NCBI RefSeq assembly: GCF_945957465.1 | Contig: NZ_CAMFLC010000001.1 | Coordinates: 1-64,000, forward strand | Length of the DNA stretch: 64,000 bases | Direction of reading: 5' to 3' | Source of the DNA: an uncultured Leifsonia sp. | GTDB taxonomy: Bacteria > Actinomycetota > Actinomycetes > Actinomycetales > Microbacteriaceae | In this document: in pieces, positions 1 to 11,642 of the stretch | How the letters are laid out: each line of letters begins with the position of its first letter | Position numbering within the stretch: position 1 is the stretch's first letter | Notes under the pieces: model-generated | What the model was told of the DNA's origin: nothing | Databases searched by the model: none | The model's input: only the letters and a program-made list of their open reading frames with translations | Program-made: the position numbers and the translations under genes

Positions 1-79
1 GCGCCGACGCGGGCGCTGCCGGTGCCTGCGGCGCCGGCGCGGCCACAGCCGGCACGTTCTCCGGGATGGCGGCGCTCAC
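1..79 (-). CDS. Partial CDS (C-terminus outside window), Ala/Pro-rich N-terminus VSAAIPENVPAVAAPAPQAPAAP; GTGA overlap with the stop of the upstream gene
   Basis: Open frame from GTG at 79 running off the window edge; 4-nt GTGA overlap with the DsbA-like stop. Confidence 0.35.
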   Translation of the reverse strand, partial: MSAAIPENVPAVAAPAPQAPAAPASA

Positions 80-789
80 GCGTCCGCCTCGGCTCCGACG
101 GCCGAGGCCGCGCCCGCGGCCGCGGGCGCGGCGGTGCGCTCAGCCCAGACCTGCTCGAGGGCTTGTGCGAAGGTGGCGGACTCCTGCGCGCCCGAGACGC
201 CGTAGCGGCCGTCGATCACGAAGAACGGGACGCCGTTGATGCCGAACTCGGCCGCCGTGCGCTGGTCCGCCCGCACAGCCGGAAGATACTCGTCCGACTC
301 GAGGGCCGCGAGAGCGGCGTCGCGGTCGAGGCCCACCTCGGCCGCCAGGTCGGCGAGGTCGGCGACACGGCCGACGTGGCCGCCCTCCACGAAGTATGCG
401 CGGAACAGGCGCTCGGCCAGCTCGAGCTGCTTGCCGTTGGCCTTGGCGAAATGCAGGAGCTCGTGTGCCTTCACCGTGTTGGTGTGCTGCAAGGCGTCGA
501 AGTCGTAGTCGAGGCCGACCGAGGACGCGATGCCCGTCACGCGATCCAGCATCTGGTGGACCTGCTCGGCCGGGATGCCCTTGTGGCCCGCGAGGAAGTC
601 CACCTCGCTGCCATCGAAGTCGACCGGGGTGTCCGGGGACAGTTCGAAGGAGTGGTACTCGACCTCCACGCCGCGGCCCTCGCCTGCCTCGGAGAAGGCT
701 GCGCTTCCGCTCTCGAAGCGGCGCTTTCCGATGTAGCACCACGGGCACGCGATGTCGGACCAGATATCGATCTTGATGGGTTCGCTCAC
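76..789 (-). CDS. DsbA family (FrnE-like) oxidoreductase
   Basis: IDIWSDIACPWCYIGKRRFE thioredoxin-fold CPWC motif, C-terminal GVPFFVIDGRYGVSGAQ; GTG start at 789. Confidence 0.85.
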   Translation of the reverse strand: MSEPIKIDIWSDIACPWCYIGKRRFESGSAAFSEAGEGRGVEVEYHSFELSPDTPVDFDGSEVDFLAGHKGIPAEQVHQMLDRVTGIASSVGLDYDFDALQHTNTVKAHELLHFAKANGKQLELAERLFRAYFVEGGHVGRVADLADLAAEVGLDRDAALAALESDEYLPAVRADQRTAAEFGINGVPFFVIDGRYGVSGAQESATFAQALEQVWAERTAAPAAAGAASAVGAEADA

Positions 790-832
790 AGCAAGGGCAA
801 CATCCTGCAGCGCTGCAGTTATTCCGGTGCGC

Positions 833-1636
833 TCACGACGCGGGCGTGTCCACAGCTCCCCCGAAGCGCCGGTTGCGGCGGGCGAAGATGTCGATCGCGT
901 TCCAGAGGTCTGTGCGCGAGAAGTCGGGCCACAGCGTGTCGAGGAACACCATCTCGGCGTATGCGCTCTGCCAGAGCAGGAAGTTGCTGGTGCGCTGCTC
1001 GCCCGAGCTGCGCACGAACAGGTCGACATCCGGCATGTCCGGCAGGTAGAGGTGGCGCTGGATCGTCTTCTCCCCCACCGCCGACGGCTTCAGCCGGCCC
1101 GCCGCCACGTCGTCGGCGATCGAGCGCACGGCGTCCGCGATCTCGGTGCGGCCTCCGTAGTTGACGCACATCGTCAAGGTGAGCACGTCGTTGTCCGCTG
1201 TCATCCGCTCCGCGAACTGCAGCTCCTTGATCACCGACGACCAGAGTCGCGGCTTGCGCCCCGCCCAGCGCACCCGCACGCCCCATTCGTTGAGCTGATC
1301 GCGCCGGCGGTGCAAAACCTCCCGGTTGAACCCCATCAGGAAGCGGACCTCGTCCGGCGACCGCTTCCAGTTCTCGGTCGAGAACGCGTACACGCTCAGG
1401 TGCTTGACCCCGACCTGGATCGCGCCGGCGACCACGTCGAGCAGCGAGGCCTCACCCGCGCGGTGGCCCTCGATGCGGGTCAGCCCCCGACGGTTCGCCC
1501 AGCGGCCGTTGCCGTCCATCACGATCGCGACGTGCTCGGGCACGGCAGCGGCCGGGAACGCGGGCGGGTGGATGCCCGTCCAGTCGAGCGGGCGGTACTC
1601 GACCGCGTCCCTGTGCGTGTAGGGCTTGGGGCTCAT
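833..1636 (-). CDS. uppS: Isoprenyl transferase (undecaprenyl diphosphate synthase family)
   Basis: [40 protein letters not shown] motifs. Confidence 0.93.
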   Translation of the reverse strand: MSPKPYTHRDAVEYRPLDWTGIHPPAFPAAAVPEHVAIVMDGNGRWANRRGLTRIEGHRAGEASLLDVVAGAIQVGVKHLSVYAFSTENWKRSPDEVRFLMGFNREVLHRRRDQLNEWGVRVRWAGRKPRLWSSVIKELQFAERMTADNDVLTLTMCVNYGGRTEIADAVRSIADDVAAGRLKPSAVGEKTIQRHLYLPDMPDVDLFVRSSGEQRTSNFLLWQSAYAEMVFLDTLWPDFSRTDLWNAIDIFARRNRRFGGAVDTPAS

Positions 1637-2400
1637 CCGCTCGCCTTCTGGTCGCGCCGGTCATGCCGGTCATGCTGGTCATGCTGAACGTGCTGCAGGG
1701 AACGCAGGCCGCGCTCCAGATGCCACTGCGTGTATGCCGCGACGAGGCCGTTGGCCTTCGACCGCGTGCCGTCGTCCGCTGCGTCGGCGGTCGCCCAGTC
1801 TCCCGTGAGCAGCGCGCCCAGCAGGGTGACGGTGGCGGCGTCGATCCGCGGCGCGCCCTGAGGTGCGCAGTCGTCGCAGACCACGCCGCCGAGCTGGACG
1901 ACCACATGGTCGTGCGGGCCGGGGGCGCCGCACCGCGAGCAGTCGAGGAAGCTCGGCGCCCAGCCGGCGAGCGACAGCGCGCGCAGCAGGTAGGAGTCGA
2001 GCGTGAGCTGCGGGCCGTGTTCGCGGCGCGAGAGCGACCGCAGTGCGCCGACCAGCAGGAGGTACTGCTGCAGCGACGCCTCGGCGTCCGTGAGCCGGTC
2101 GGCCGTCTCGACCATGGCGTTCGCCGCGGTGTAGCTGGCGTAGTCGTCTGCGATGAGCGTGCCGTAGGCGCCGATGGTCTCCGCCTGTGTCACGACGTCG
2201 AGCGAGCGGCCTTCGTACAGCTGCACGTCGGCGACCATGAACGGCTCCAGACGCGACCCGAACTTCGACGCCGTGCGTCGCACGCCCTTCGCGACCGCGC
2301 GGATCTTGCCGTGCTGCCTGCTGAGCATCGTGACGATCCGGTCGGCCTCGCCCAGTTTGTGGGTTCGAAGCACGACGACTTCATCACGGTAGACAGGCAC
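1633..2400 (-). CDS. recO: DNA repair protein RecO
   Basis: [49 protein letters not shown]-terminus, CSRCG...CDDC cysteines; adjacent to uppS. Confidence 0.92.
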   Translation of the reverse strand: MPVYRDEVVVLRTHKLGEADRIVTMLSRQHGKIRAVAKGVRRTASKFGSRLEPFMVADVQLYEGRSLDVVTQAETIGAYGTLIADDYASYTAANAMVETADRLTDAEASLQQYLLLVGALRSLSRREHGPQLTLDSYLLRALSLAGWAPSFLDCSRCGAPGPHDHVVVQLGGVVCDDCAPQGAPRIDAATVTLLGALLTGDWATADAADDGTRSKANGLVAAYTQWHLERGLRSLQHVQHDQHDRHDRRDQKASG

Positions 2401-2470
2401 CCCTCCAGTATCGCGCCTGATCCGCCCCGCCATGCCCGGACCGGCACGCTCTGCGTGATAGAAGTGACGG

Positions 2471-3232
2471 GTGACCACCGCCGCCTTCTCGATCCCCCTC
2501 TGGGGCGACCTGGTCGCCGTCGGCGTGGGCAGCCTCCAGGGCGCGATGTTCGCCTCCGGGTTCCGCGACCGCCGGCTCGACCTGCTCGGCATCGCCATCA
2601 TCGGCGTGGCGACCGGGGTGGGAGGCGGCCTCCTGCGCGATCTGCTGCTCAACGTCACCCCGATCGCGCTCCAGTCCAACTGGTACCTGCCAGCGACCGT
2701 CGTCGCCGCGCTGCTCGGGATGCTGCTGGTGCGGTTGTTCCGTCGGCTGGACCCGATCATCACCTTCCTCGACGCGTTGACGATCGGGCTGTTCGGCGCG
2801 ATCGGCGCGACGAAGGCACTGTCGCTCGGCCTTCCGGAGGTGCCTGCCGTCTTCGTCGGAGTGGTGTCGGCCGTCGGCGGGTCGATCCTGCGCGACATGC
2901 TGTTGAACCTCCCGATCGCCCTCATGCACGTCGGATCGCTCTACGCGGTCGCGGCCGGTGCGGGCACGATCGTGCTGGTCCTGCTCGTCGACTTCGGCGC
3001 GCCGTTCACGGTAGCCGCGCTCGTGTGTGTGCTCGTGACCCTCATCATCCGGCTGCTCGCCGTGCGCTTCGGCTGGAGCCTCCCGGAGCAGCGCGAGCTC
3101 GGGAGGCTGCGCACGCCGCGGTGGATGGCGTTCGGGTTCGGGAGGCGGCCCAGCGTCGAGCACACCGACGAGCGCACCGACACGGGCGCGATCCCGCGTT
3201 ACCGCATCGACCGTCCCGACGGCTCGGAGTAG
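2471..3232 (+). CDS. TRIC/UPF0126 family membrane channel protein
   Basis: Duplicated [12 protein letters not shown] / [12 protein letters not shown] motifs, multiple TM segments. Confidence 0.85.
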   Translation: MTTAAFSIPLWGDLVAVGVGSLQGAMFASGFRDRRLDLLGIAIIGVATGVGGGLLRDLLLNVTPIALQSNWYLPATVVAALLGMLLVRLFRRLDPIITFLDALTIGLFGAIGATKALSLGLPEVPAVFVGVVSAVGGSILRDMLLNLPIALMHVGSLYAVAAGAGTIVLVLLVDFGAPFTVAALVCVLVTLIIRLLAVRFGWSLPEQRELGRLRTPRWMAFGFGRRPSVEHTDERTDTGAIPRYRIDRPDGSE

Positions 3233-3274
3233 CGCCGGCCGTCGGCAACTCCGGAGTGCCCGGGCGACACGCCG

Positions 3275-3340
3275 GCCGAAACGCCGGAACTCCGGAGATC
3301 GGGCCCGTGAGGGCCGGGATCTCCGGAGTTCCGGTTCGGC
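3275..3340. terminator. Long imperfect hairpin between convergent TRIC gene and leuA (17-bp perfect core stem)
   Basis: CCGGAACTCCGGAGATC (3284-3300) / GATCTCCGGAGTTCCGG (3318-3334), inner GGCCC-GTGA-GGGCC, outer GCCGAA/TTCGGC. Confidence 0.6.
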
Positions 3341-3363
3341 ACGGTGAGGTGCGAGCGAGCGGA

Positions 3364-5208
<1,845 letters not shown>

Positions 5209-5224
<16 letters not shown>

Positions 5225-5250
5225 CAGCTAAGGAGGAGCAGACCGTACAC
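5209..5250 (-). CDS. Putative leuA leader peptide (M/V)YGLLLLSCRDES
   Basis: GTG TAC GGT CTG CTC CTC CTT AGC TGC CGC GAC GAG TCC TAG; four consecutive Leu codons just upstream of leuA. Confidence 0.6.
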
Positions 5251-5276
5251 AGAGTCAACGGTACCACGCCCGGCGT

Positions 5277-7910
5277 TCAGCCGCGTCCCACCGCCAGCGC
5301 CGCCGCCTGTCGCACCGAGAGGTCGGGGAGGTACGCGCGCACCAGTCCCACGCCGATGGCGGGCAGGGCCACCGCGTCGGGGTAGGCCATGATCAGCGGG
5401 TGCAGCTCCGGCTGGAACTTCTGCTTGAACTTGAGCAGCGACCGGAACCCGTACACCGGCTCCAGCGAGGTGCTGAGGTAGCCGAGGACCCGGTCCATCC
5501 CGCTCTTGCCCTCGTCCGGCGTGCCGGCCGTATGCGCCAGCGGCGCGGCCGAGAGGCTCATGAACTCCACGCCGTCCTCCTTCATCCGCGTCGCGGCCTC
5601 CGCGATGAGGAACTCCATCACCCCGTTGATGCTGCCGGGACGGCGCCGCATGAAGTCCAGCGTCCAGCCGACCACCCGTCCGTCGCGGTAACTCGGCAGC
5701 CACGACGTCACACCCTCGACTCTGCCTGCCTCGTCGACGGCGAGCATGAGCCGCACGGCGGGGTCGTGGAGCTCGTCCAGGCCGCCGAGCGTGAAGCCCA
5801 TCTCGGGCAGGTCCTTCTCGGCGACCCACTGCTCGGAGATGTCGGAGAGCTGCACGGCTGTGCTCAACGGGAGGGCCGCGAACGTCGTCCACTCCGACCG
5901 GATCCCCGCGCGCTGGGCGCGGTTGATCGAGCTGCGGACGTCCTGCCACTTCTTGCCGGTGGTCGCCCACTGCTGCGGCCGGATCACCGTCTCCTCCGCC
6001 ACCGTCATCGTCGACCAGCCCATCCGGTCGAAGAGCGGCTGGTAGGCGGCGTCGACGCTGTAGAAGACCGGGACCCACCCGCTGTCGTCGCAGAACCGGG
6101 CGAAGCGCTCGATGATCCCGTCGTGCTCCGCCTGCGGGGCGCCGAACGGGGCGCCCGTCGTCAGAGCCACACGCCCCACGACGCGGTAGGCCACCGCGCC
6201 GCTCGTCGTCGAGTCGAACCAGTAGCTGTTGCCCGGCCAGGTCGCCATGAACGAGATCGCATCGCCGCCGCCGCGCTCCAGGAGGGTCCGGACGCGGCCG
6301 GCGTCGCCGCTCGACCGGCGCCACGCCCCTCCACCGAACATGAACGGAACGGCCGCGAGGATCACGACCAGCCAGAAGACCGTGCCGATGTTGTGGTAGA
6401 CGATGGTCGCCAGCGGTGTCGTCGGCAGGTATTGCAGGGGCTCGCGGCGCAGGAAGCTGACCGGGATGAACCGTTCGAGCACGTCGTTGAGGAGGTCGCC
6501 GATATCGATGGGACGAGTGAAGCCGTAGTCCTTCTGCACCCAGCCGACGAGCACGTAGAGCGCGACCAGCCCCACGCCCGTGAGCACGACGGTGAGGACA
6601 TATCGGCGCACCGAGCGCGCCGTGGCGAGAACGCTGAAGTGCCGCCGGTAGATGACCAGCAGCACGGCCATCGCGGCCGGGACGAGCGCCGACAGCGCGA
6701 GGATGATCGTGACCTCCCAATACCGCGGCGACACGGTCGGCCGCGGGTCGGCGAACGGGAGGATGCCGAAGTAGAGCGCGGAGAGCACTGCCAGCAGCGC
6801 GTTCACCGCCACCGCCAGCCACACCGCGAACCGACGCCCGCGGAGCAGACCGTAGGCGGCGACCAGCAGCGTCAGCAGAGGAAGGACGGAGATCAGCACC
6901 GGCCCGAGGCCGTTGATCCGCTCCAGTGTGAGATCCTGCACGCAGGCGCGGGTGACGGCGAAGGCCTGACACCGTTCGAGCACGCTGCCGCTGTCGGGTA
7001 CGTCGTTGGAGAACAGCAGGCCGATGGGTGAGAGCATCCCGAACCGCGACTGCGTCAGGAGGCCGATCACGGGGCCCAGAGCCGTGATGGTCACGGCGGA
7101 GGCGAGGAGCACCCGGACCTCGTGATGCGAGCTGCGCAGCCAGCCGGCGGCGCGCGCGTGCGGCCGCAGCAGCACGCCGAGGCCGAAGCCGGCCAGCACG
7201 GCGAGGAGTCGGTACAGATCAGAGGGCAGTCCGGAGTACAGCAGGTACATGATCGCCACGAGCAGGGTGATCACCCGGATGCGCCGGCGCCAGAGGGTTC
7301 CGGCGAACGCGCTCGCGGTCATGATGGTGCCCGCGATGCCGGTGAAGACATCCAGGACGACGAGGTGATGGACGTTGCGCGCCCACAGCTCGCCGGTCTG
7401 GGAGCCGAGCAGCTGCATGCCGATGCCCGCCGCGATGGCGGCCGCTGAGGTCGCGAAGAAGGCCAGCGCGGTCCGCCACGTCCCCATCAGCCGTTCGGAC
7501 GCGCCCACGAGCACGACGACGAGCACCAGCACGACGATCAGTTCGGCGAGGTTGTCGGTGAAGAGCACTGCTGTGATCGGCGACCACCAGTGGCCGTCGA
7601 TGAGCTGGACCGGCCCCGCGCCGAGCCAGACCCGCAGAGGCCGGTGCGGGCCGTGGATCGGTCCGGTCACGAGCGCGAGCACCAGGATGAGGGTCGTGAG
7701 CCCGGCCGTGAACGGATGGACGGCGACGAGCCGCCCCAGCCTGCGGAGCGCTGTCCGCAGGCCCGAAGCACGCACCGGCGCGGTCGGCTCCTTGTCGTGC
7801 TGCGCGGGCGCGGCTCCGGACTCCGGCGCGGCGCCGGCCGCCCCGTCCGTCATCCGGTCCATCGGCGCTCCCCCCGTCGGTGTCCCTCCCCCGGTCACCG
7901 CATCGCTCAC
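5277..7910 (-). CDS. Membrane protein with C-terminal DUF2156 / phosphatidylglycerol lysyltransferase (MprF-like) domain and N-terminal rhomboid-like domain
   Basis: C-terminal GNAT-like region (QYLPTTPL...GDAISFMATWPGNSYWFDSTTSGAVAYRVV...SINRAQRAGI...MEFLIAEAATRMKEDGVEFMSLS), multi-TM N-terminus; GTGA overlap with the upstream gene. Confidence 0.8.
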   Translation of the reverse strand: MSDAVTGGGTPTGGAPMDRMTDGAAGAAPESGAAPAQHDKEPTAPVRASGLRTALRRLGRLVAVHPFTAGLTTLILVLALVTGPIHGPHRPLRVWLGAGPVQLIDGHWWSPITAVLFTDNLAELIVVLVLVVVLVGASERLMGTWRTALAFFATSAAAIAAGIGMQLLGSQTGELWARNVHHLVVLDVFTGIAGTIMTASAFAGTLWRRRIRVITLLVAIMYLLYSGLPSDLYRLLAVLAGFGLGVLLRPHARAAGWLRSSHHEVRVLLASAVTITALGPVIGLLTQSRFGMLSPIGLLFSNDVPDSGSVLERCQAFAVTRACVQDLTLERINGLGPVLISVLPLLTLLVAAYGLLRGRRFAVWLAVAVNALLAVLSALYFGILPFADPRPTVSPRYWEVTIILALSALVPAAMAVLLVIYRRHFSVLATARSVRRYVLTVVLTGVGLVALYVLVGWVQKDYGFTRPIDIGDLLNDVLERFIPVSFLRREPLQYLPTTPLATIVYHNIGTVFWLVVILAAVPFMFGGGAWRRSSGDAGRVRTLLERGGGDAISFMATWPGNSYWFDSTTSGAVAYRVVGRVALTTGAPFGAPQAEHDGIIERFARFCDDSGWVPVFYSVDAAYQPLFDRMGWSTMTVAEETVIRPQQWATTGKKWQDVRSSINRAQRAGIRSEWTTFAALPLSTAVQLSDISEQWVAEKDLPEMGFTLGGLDELHDPAVRLMLAVDEAGRVEGVTSWLPSYRDGRVVGWTLDFMRRRPGSINGVMEFLIAEAATRMKEDGVEFMSLSAAPLAHTAGTPDEGKSGMDRVLGYLSTSLEPVYGFRSLLKFKQKFQPELHPLIMAYPDAVALPAIGVGLVRAYLPDLSVRQAAALAVGRG

Positions 7911-9187
7911 GGAGTCAGCCCCAACTGCGCGGCGACTGCGGGGAAGCCGTTCGTGAGTGTGTAGCGCACCGTGTTCCAATCGTGTGCCGTTCCCGGCGAG
8001 ATCAGGAGTTCGCTGCGGATGCCCGCTGCGAGAGCTTCGGTGTGCAGCGTCTTTGCGAAAGCAGTGTACTTCGCATCGTTCTGCCCGGCGCCGAACACGA
8101 TCAGCGAGTCGGCGTACGGCGCGTGGGCCTTCATCGCGGCGGCCGGCTGTGCGGCCGCGAAAGCGGACGCCGAGCCGCCGAAAGCGGTCGAGATCGTCAG
8201 CGCTTCGTTGCCGAGCGTCGGCCCCAGCTCGCTGGAGGAGGCGAGGGCCGATCCGAAGAGGTCGGGCCGGGCCGTCGCGAACTGGACCGCGCAGGTGGCA
8301 CCCTGGGAGTACCCGAACACGCCCCACGCAGCGGGATCGCTGCTCACCCGCAGGTGCGACGTGACCCAGTTGCGCACGTCCGTCAACAGGTAGGTCGCCG
8401 AGTTCCCGTACGCGCGGGAGTCCACGCACATCGGATTGCGGCCGGGTCCGCCGAGCTGGTCGGGGGCGATCACGATCGGCGCGTAGCCCTTGTGCTGTGC
8501 GGCGAACGCGTCGAGGTAGGCGCCGATGCGGCCCGCGGTGAACATATCGGCCGGGGCGCCCGGCTGGCCGGAGAGCGCGTAGAGCACCGGCAGTGCCGGC
8601 GGATTCGGCCCCAGCGCCGCCGGCGGCAGGTACACCACGGCCTTGCGTGCGGGGAAACCGCTGACCGTCGCCGGGATCCGCACCGTGCCGATCTCGCCCT
8701 TGGCACGATGGCCGGCCTGCGTCGTGGTGGACGACCACGCCATCCCGGCGACGACCTCTCCGTGTTCGGCGTGCAGGTCGAGCGCCTTGTACGGGACGAC
8801 TCCGAGCGCGTCGTTGAGGTTGCGGTACTCCCCGAAGTCCACGTTCACACCGGCGAACGCCGTCAGGAGGAACACGGGGATGCTCACCCCGGCGACGACC
8901 TTGCGCCACCAGCGCGACCGGAAGAAGTTCGCGATCGCCAATGCGACTCCGCCGAAACCGAGCGCGACCCACATCGTCGTCACCGGCGTGAGGCCGACCC
9001 CGAACACGTTCATCACGTCGTCGGTCAGCCAGACCAGGAACCAGCCCAGCAACGCGCCGCCCACGAACGCCAGCACACCGGCGAGCGTACGGCGCCAGGT
9101 GGGACGCACGAGGAGATAGAGCGCGAAGAGCGCCGCGACGACATCGACGGTGATGAGGAACGGAGGCTTGTCGATCCTCAGGGTCAT
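7907..9187 (-). CDS. Membrane-anchored alpha/beta-hydrolase (esterase-like, FrmB/Ag85 superfamily)
   Basis: Four N-terminal TM segments, then GYSQGAT nucleophile elbow and GTAHDWNTVR histidine region. Confidence 0.8.
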   Translation of the reverse strand: MTLRIDKPPFLITVDVVAALFALYLLVRPTWRRTLAGVLAFVGGALLGWFLVWLTDDVMNVFGVGLTPVTTMWVALGFGGVALAIANFFRSRWWRKVVAGVSIPVFLLTAFAGVNVDFGEYRNLNDALGVVPYKALDLHAEHGEVVAGMAWSSTTTQAGHRAKGEIGTVRIPATVSGFPARKAVVYLPPAALGPNPPALPVLYALSGQPGAPADMFTAGRIGAYLDAFAAQHKGYAPIVIAPDQLGGPGRNPMCVDSRAYGNSATYLLTDVRNWVTSHLRVSSDPAAWGVFGYSQGATCAVQFATARPDLFGSALASSSELGPTLGNEALTISTAFGGSASAFAAAQPAAAMKAHAPYADSLIVFGAGQNDAKYTAFAKTLHTEALAAGIRSELLISPGTAHDWNTVRYTLTNGFPAVAAQLGLTP

Positions 9188-9228
9188 GAGCCAGTTCAGG
9201 GCGGTTCCTCTCGGCGGAGCACGTGCGC

Positions 9229-9288
9229 GGCGGCACTCCGGTGCCGCCGATCACCCAGTATCGGATACTCAGCCTGCGGAGAGCTGAG
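9229..9288. promoter_or_regulatory. Cluster of three dyads upstream of the hydrolase/MprF-like operon
   Basis: GGCGGCAC-TCCG-GTGCCGCC; AGTATC-G-GATACT; CTCAGC-N9-GCTGAG. Confidence 0.4.
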
Positions 9289-9320
9289 GCTTGATGAGCG
9301 TTCAGGAAACTTGGAGGCGG

Positions 9321-10760
9321 TCAGTCGACGGCCAGCGCCTCGACGGGCGAGACACGCGTGGCCCGCCTGGTCGGCGCGATGGACGCTCCCACGGCCAGCA
9401 CCGCCGCCGCCAGCGCGATCGCACCGATGAACGGCCATGGCAGCGCGGGCGCGATCAGCCCGGCGCCCGGCAGCTGCCCGAGCAGGGTCTGGGCGCCGAC
9501 CCATCCGTACAGCGTTCCGAGGACCAGCCCGCAGAGCACCGCGGCGACGATGAGCTGGGCGCTCTCGGCCAGGATCATCCTGCGCACTTGCGCCGCGCTG
9601 AGCCCGAGGGCACGCAGCAGCCCCAGCTCCCTGCGCCGCTGCAGGACCGCCAGCGACAGACTGTTGACCACGCCCACCGCCGCGATCACCGCGGAGAAGC
9701 CCACGAGTGCGCTGAACACCAGCATCGTGACCGTGAGCACACTCTCAGTCCCCTGGTAGAGCTCCGGCTCCTTCGCGGCGGCCGCGCGGATGATGACGAG
9801 CCAGGTCTGTGTCGCCACCACGAACATCGTGATCAGCGTGACGCCGATGACGAGTCCGATCGCGGTGCGCGAGCTCCGTTCGGGGTTGCGCACGGCGTTG
9901 GCGGCGGCGAGTCGTGCGGCCGCGCCCCGGCCCAGCAGCATCCCCACGCCGCGCAGCACGGCCGGAAGGAACAGCGGTGCCGCGACCACCACGCCGTTGA
10001 ACGACAGCAGTCCTCCGAGCATCGCGACCAGCACACCGTAGCGACCGAAGTCGGCCAGCGCCGTGTTCTCCGATCGCACCCACAGCCCGAGCCCGAGTGC
10101 CAGGCCGAAGCCGAGCAGCGCGACGCCGGGCACGATCAGCAGCAGGGAGGCTGCGATCCGCCCGCGGCTGCGCAGACCGCTCGACGGTCGCTCCTCTGCG
10201 GCTCCGAGCGCCTCGACCGGAGCGACGCCGAGCACGCGCCGGCTCCCGATCCAGGAGGCGAGCCAGGTCGTGAGCACGACGACGGCCGGCGGCGCGAGCA
10301 GCGACGGCGTGAGCACCGGGTACAGCGCGTCGGGAAGGACGCCCGTCCAGACGAACACGCGCACCGCCACGAAGGCCAGTACCACGGCGACGGCGCCGCC
10401 GGCCGCCGCACCGATCACCCCGACGGCCAGGCCCTCCCCTGCGACCGAACGGCGCTGCGCGCGGGAGGTCGAGCCGAGCAGGCGCAGCAGCGCGATGGTC
10501 CGGGTGCGCCCGGCGATGACCGTCGCGAAGGTGTTGGTGGTCACGATGGTGCCCACGAATACCGCGATCACGAAGAACACGCCGGCCGCCAGCGCCAGCG
10601 CGAACTGCGCCGCCCCGTGCGATCCGACTTCGCTGGCGCCGATGTAGGCGCCGAGGACGTTCGTGCAGGCCAGCAGCGCGACGCCGAACGCAGCGCTCAG
10701 CGCGGCCACGAGGATGCTCGCCCTGTGGTCGCGCGCATTGGCACGGAACGCCCGGATCAC
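9321..10760 (-). CDS. FtsX-like ABC transporter permease
   Basis: Two copies of the FtsX/MacB TM module; motifs LLRLLGSTSRAQRRSVAGEG and LLRALGLSAAQVRRMILAES. Confidence 0.85.
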   Translation of the reverse strand: MIRAFRANARDHRASILVAALSAAFGVALLACTNVLGAYIGASEVGSHGAAQFALALAAGVFFVIAVFVGTIVTTNTFATVIAGRTRTIALLRLLGSTSRAQRRSVAGEGLAVGVIGAAAGGAVAVVLAFVAVRVFVWTGVLPDALYPVLTPSLLAPPAVVVLTTWLASWIGSRRVLGVAPVEALGAAEERPSSGLRSRGRIAASLLLIVPGVALLGFGLALGLGLWVRSENTALADFGRYGVLVAMLGGLLSFNGVVVAAPLFLPAVLRGVGMLLGRGAAARLAAANAVRNPERSSRTAIGLVIGVTLITMFVVATQTWLVIIRAAAAKEPELYQGTESVLTVTMLVFSALVGFSAVIAAVGVVNSLSLAVLQRRRELGLLRALGLSAAQVRRMILAESAQLIVAAVLCGLVLGTLYGWVGAQTLLGQLPGAGLIAPALPWPFIGAIALAAAVLAVGASIAPTRRATRVSPVEALAVD

Positions 10761-11509
10761 GCGCGCGCCTCCATTCCCAGCATGAACGCGGAGATCTCTT
10801 CAGCGGTCGAGCGTTCGCGCTCCGCGATCACCCGCCCGTCGGCCAGGAACACGATGCGGTCCGCGTAGCTCGCCGCCACCGGGTCGTGCGTCACCATGGC
10901 GATGCTCTGCCCGTGCAGGCGCGAGGCCTCCTGCAGCACGCCCAGCACCTCGCGACCGGTCCGCGAGTCGAGGTTGCCGGTCGGTTCGTCCGCGAAGATC
11001 AGGTCGGGCCGAGTGGCCAGCGCGCGCACGATCGCGACGCGCTGCTGCTGGCCTCCGGAGAGTTCGTGCGGACGGTGCGTCAGCCGATCCTGGAGGCCGA
11101 GCGATTCGATGAGCGTGTCCGTCCACTCGCGCTGGACCAGCGAGGGCCTGCGGCCGTCGATCTCGAACGGCAGCTGGATGTTGGCGCGCACATCGAGCGT
11201 GGGCACGAGATTGAACGATTGGAAGACGAAGCCCACTCGCCGGCGCCGAAGCACCGTCAGCTCGGCGTCTCCCATTCCGGTGATCTCGGTGTCGCCCAGG
11301 AAGACCCGGCCGCTGGAGACGGAGTCCAAGCCGGCCATGACGTGCATGAGGGTGGACTTGCCCGAGCCGCTCGGGCCCATCACCGCGGTGAACCGGCCGG
11401 CCGGGATCCCCACCGTGACGTCGTCGAGCGCGATGACCCGGTTCGGGCCGGATCCGTAGGTCTTCGTCGCTGCGTCCACGCGCGCGACCATCGTGGTAGG
11501 AGTGTCCAT
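10757..11509 (-). CDS. ABC transporter ATP-binding protein (MacB/LolD-like)
   Basis: Walker [10 protein letters not shown], signature [15 protein letters not shown], Walker [15 protein letters not shown]. Confidence 0.93.
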   Translation of the reverse strand: MDTPTTMVARVDAATKTYGSGPNRVIALDDVTVGIPAGRFTAVMGPSGSGKSTLMHVMAGLDSVSSGRVFLGDTEITGMGDAELTVLRRRRVGFVFQSFNLVPTLDVRANIQLPFEIDGRRPSLVQREWTDTLIESLGLQDRLTHRPHELSGGQQQRVAIVRALATRPDLIFADEPTGNLDSRTGREVLGVLQEASRLHGQSIAMVTHDPVAASYADRIVFLADGRVIAERERSTAEEISAFMLGMEARA

Positions 11510-11575
11510 GTCTCCACGCTAGAAACCGCCGGAGCGCCGCGAATCCGGCTGCGGGGTCATCCGCCGTCCGACCAG

Positions 11576-11635
11576 AGGATGATTCGTCGGGCGATTGCGC
11601 AGGTGACTCAACGGGTGATTCAACGGGCGATGAGC
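11576..11635. repeat. Five imperfect 12-bp tandem units upstream of the ABC transporter
   Basis: AGGATGATTCGT/CGGGCGATTGCG/CAGGTGACTCAA/CGGGTGATTCAA/CGGGCGATGAGC. Confidence 0.55.
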
Positions 11636-11642
11636 CCGAGCG

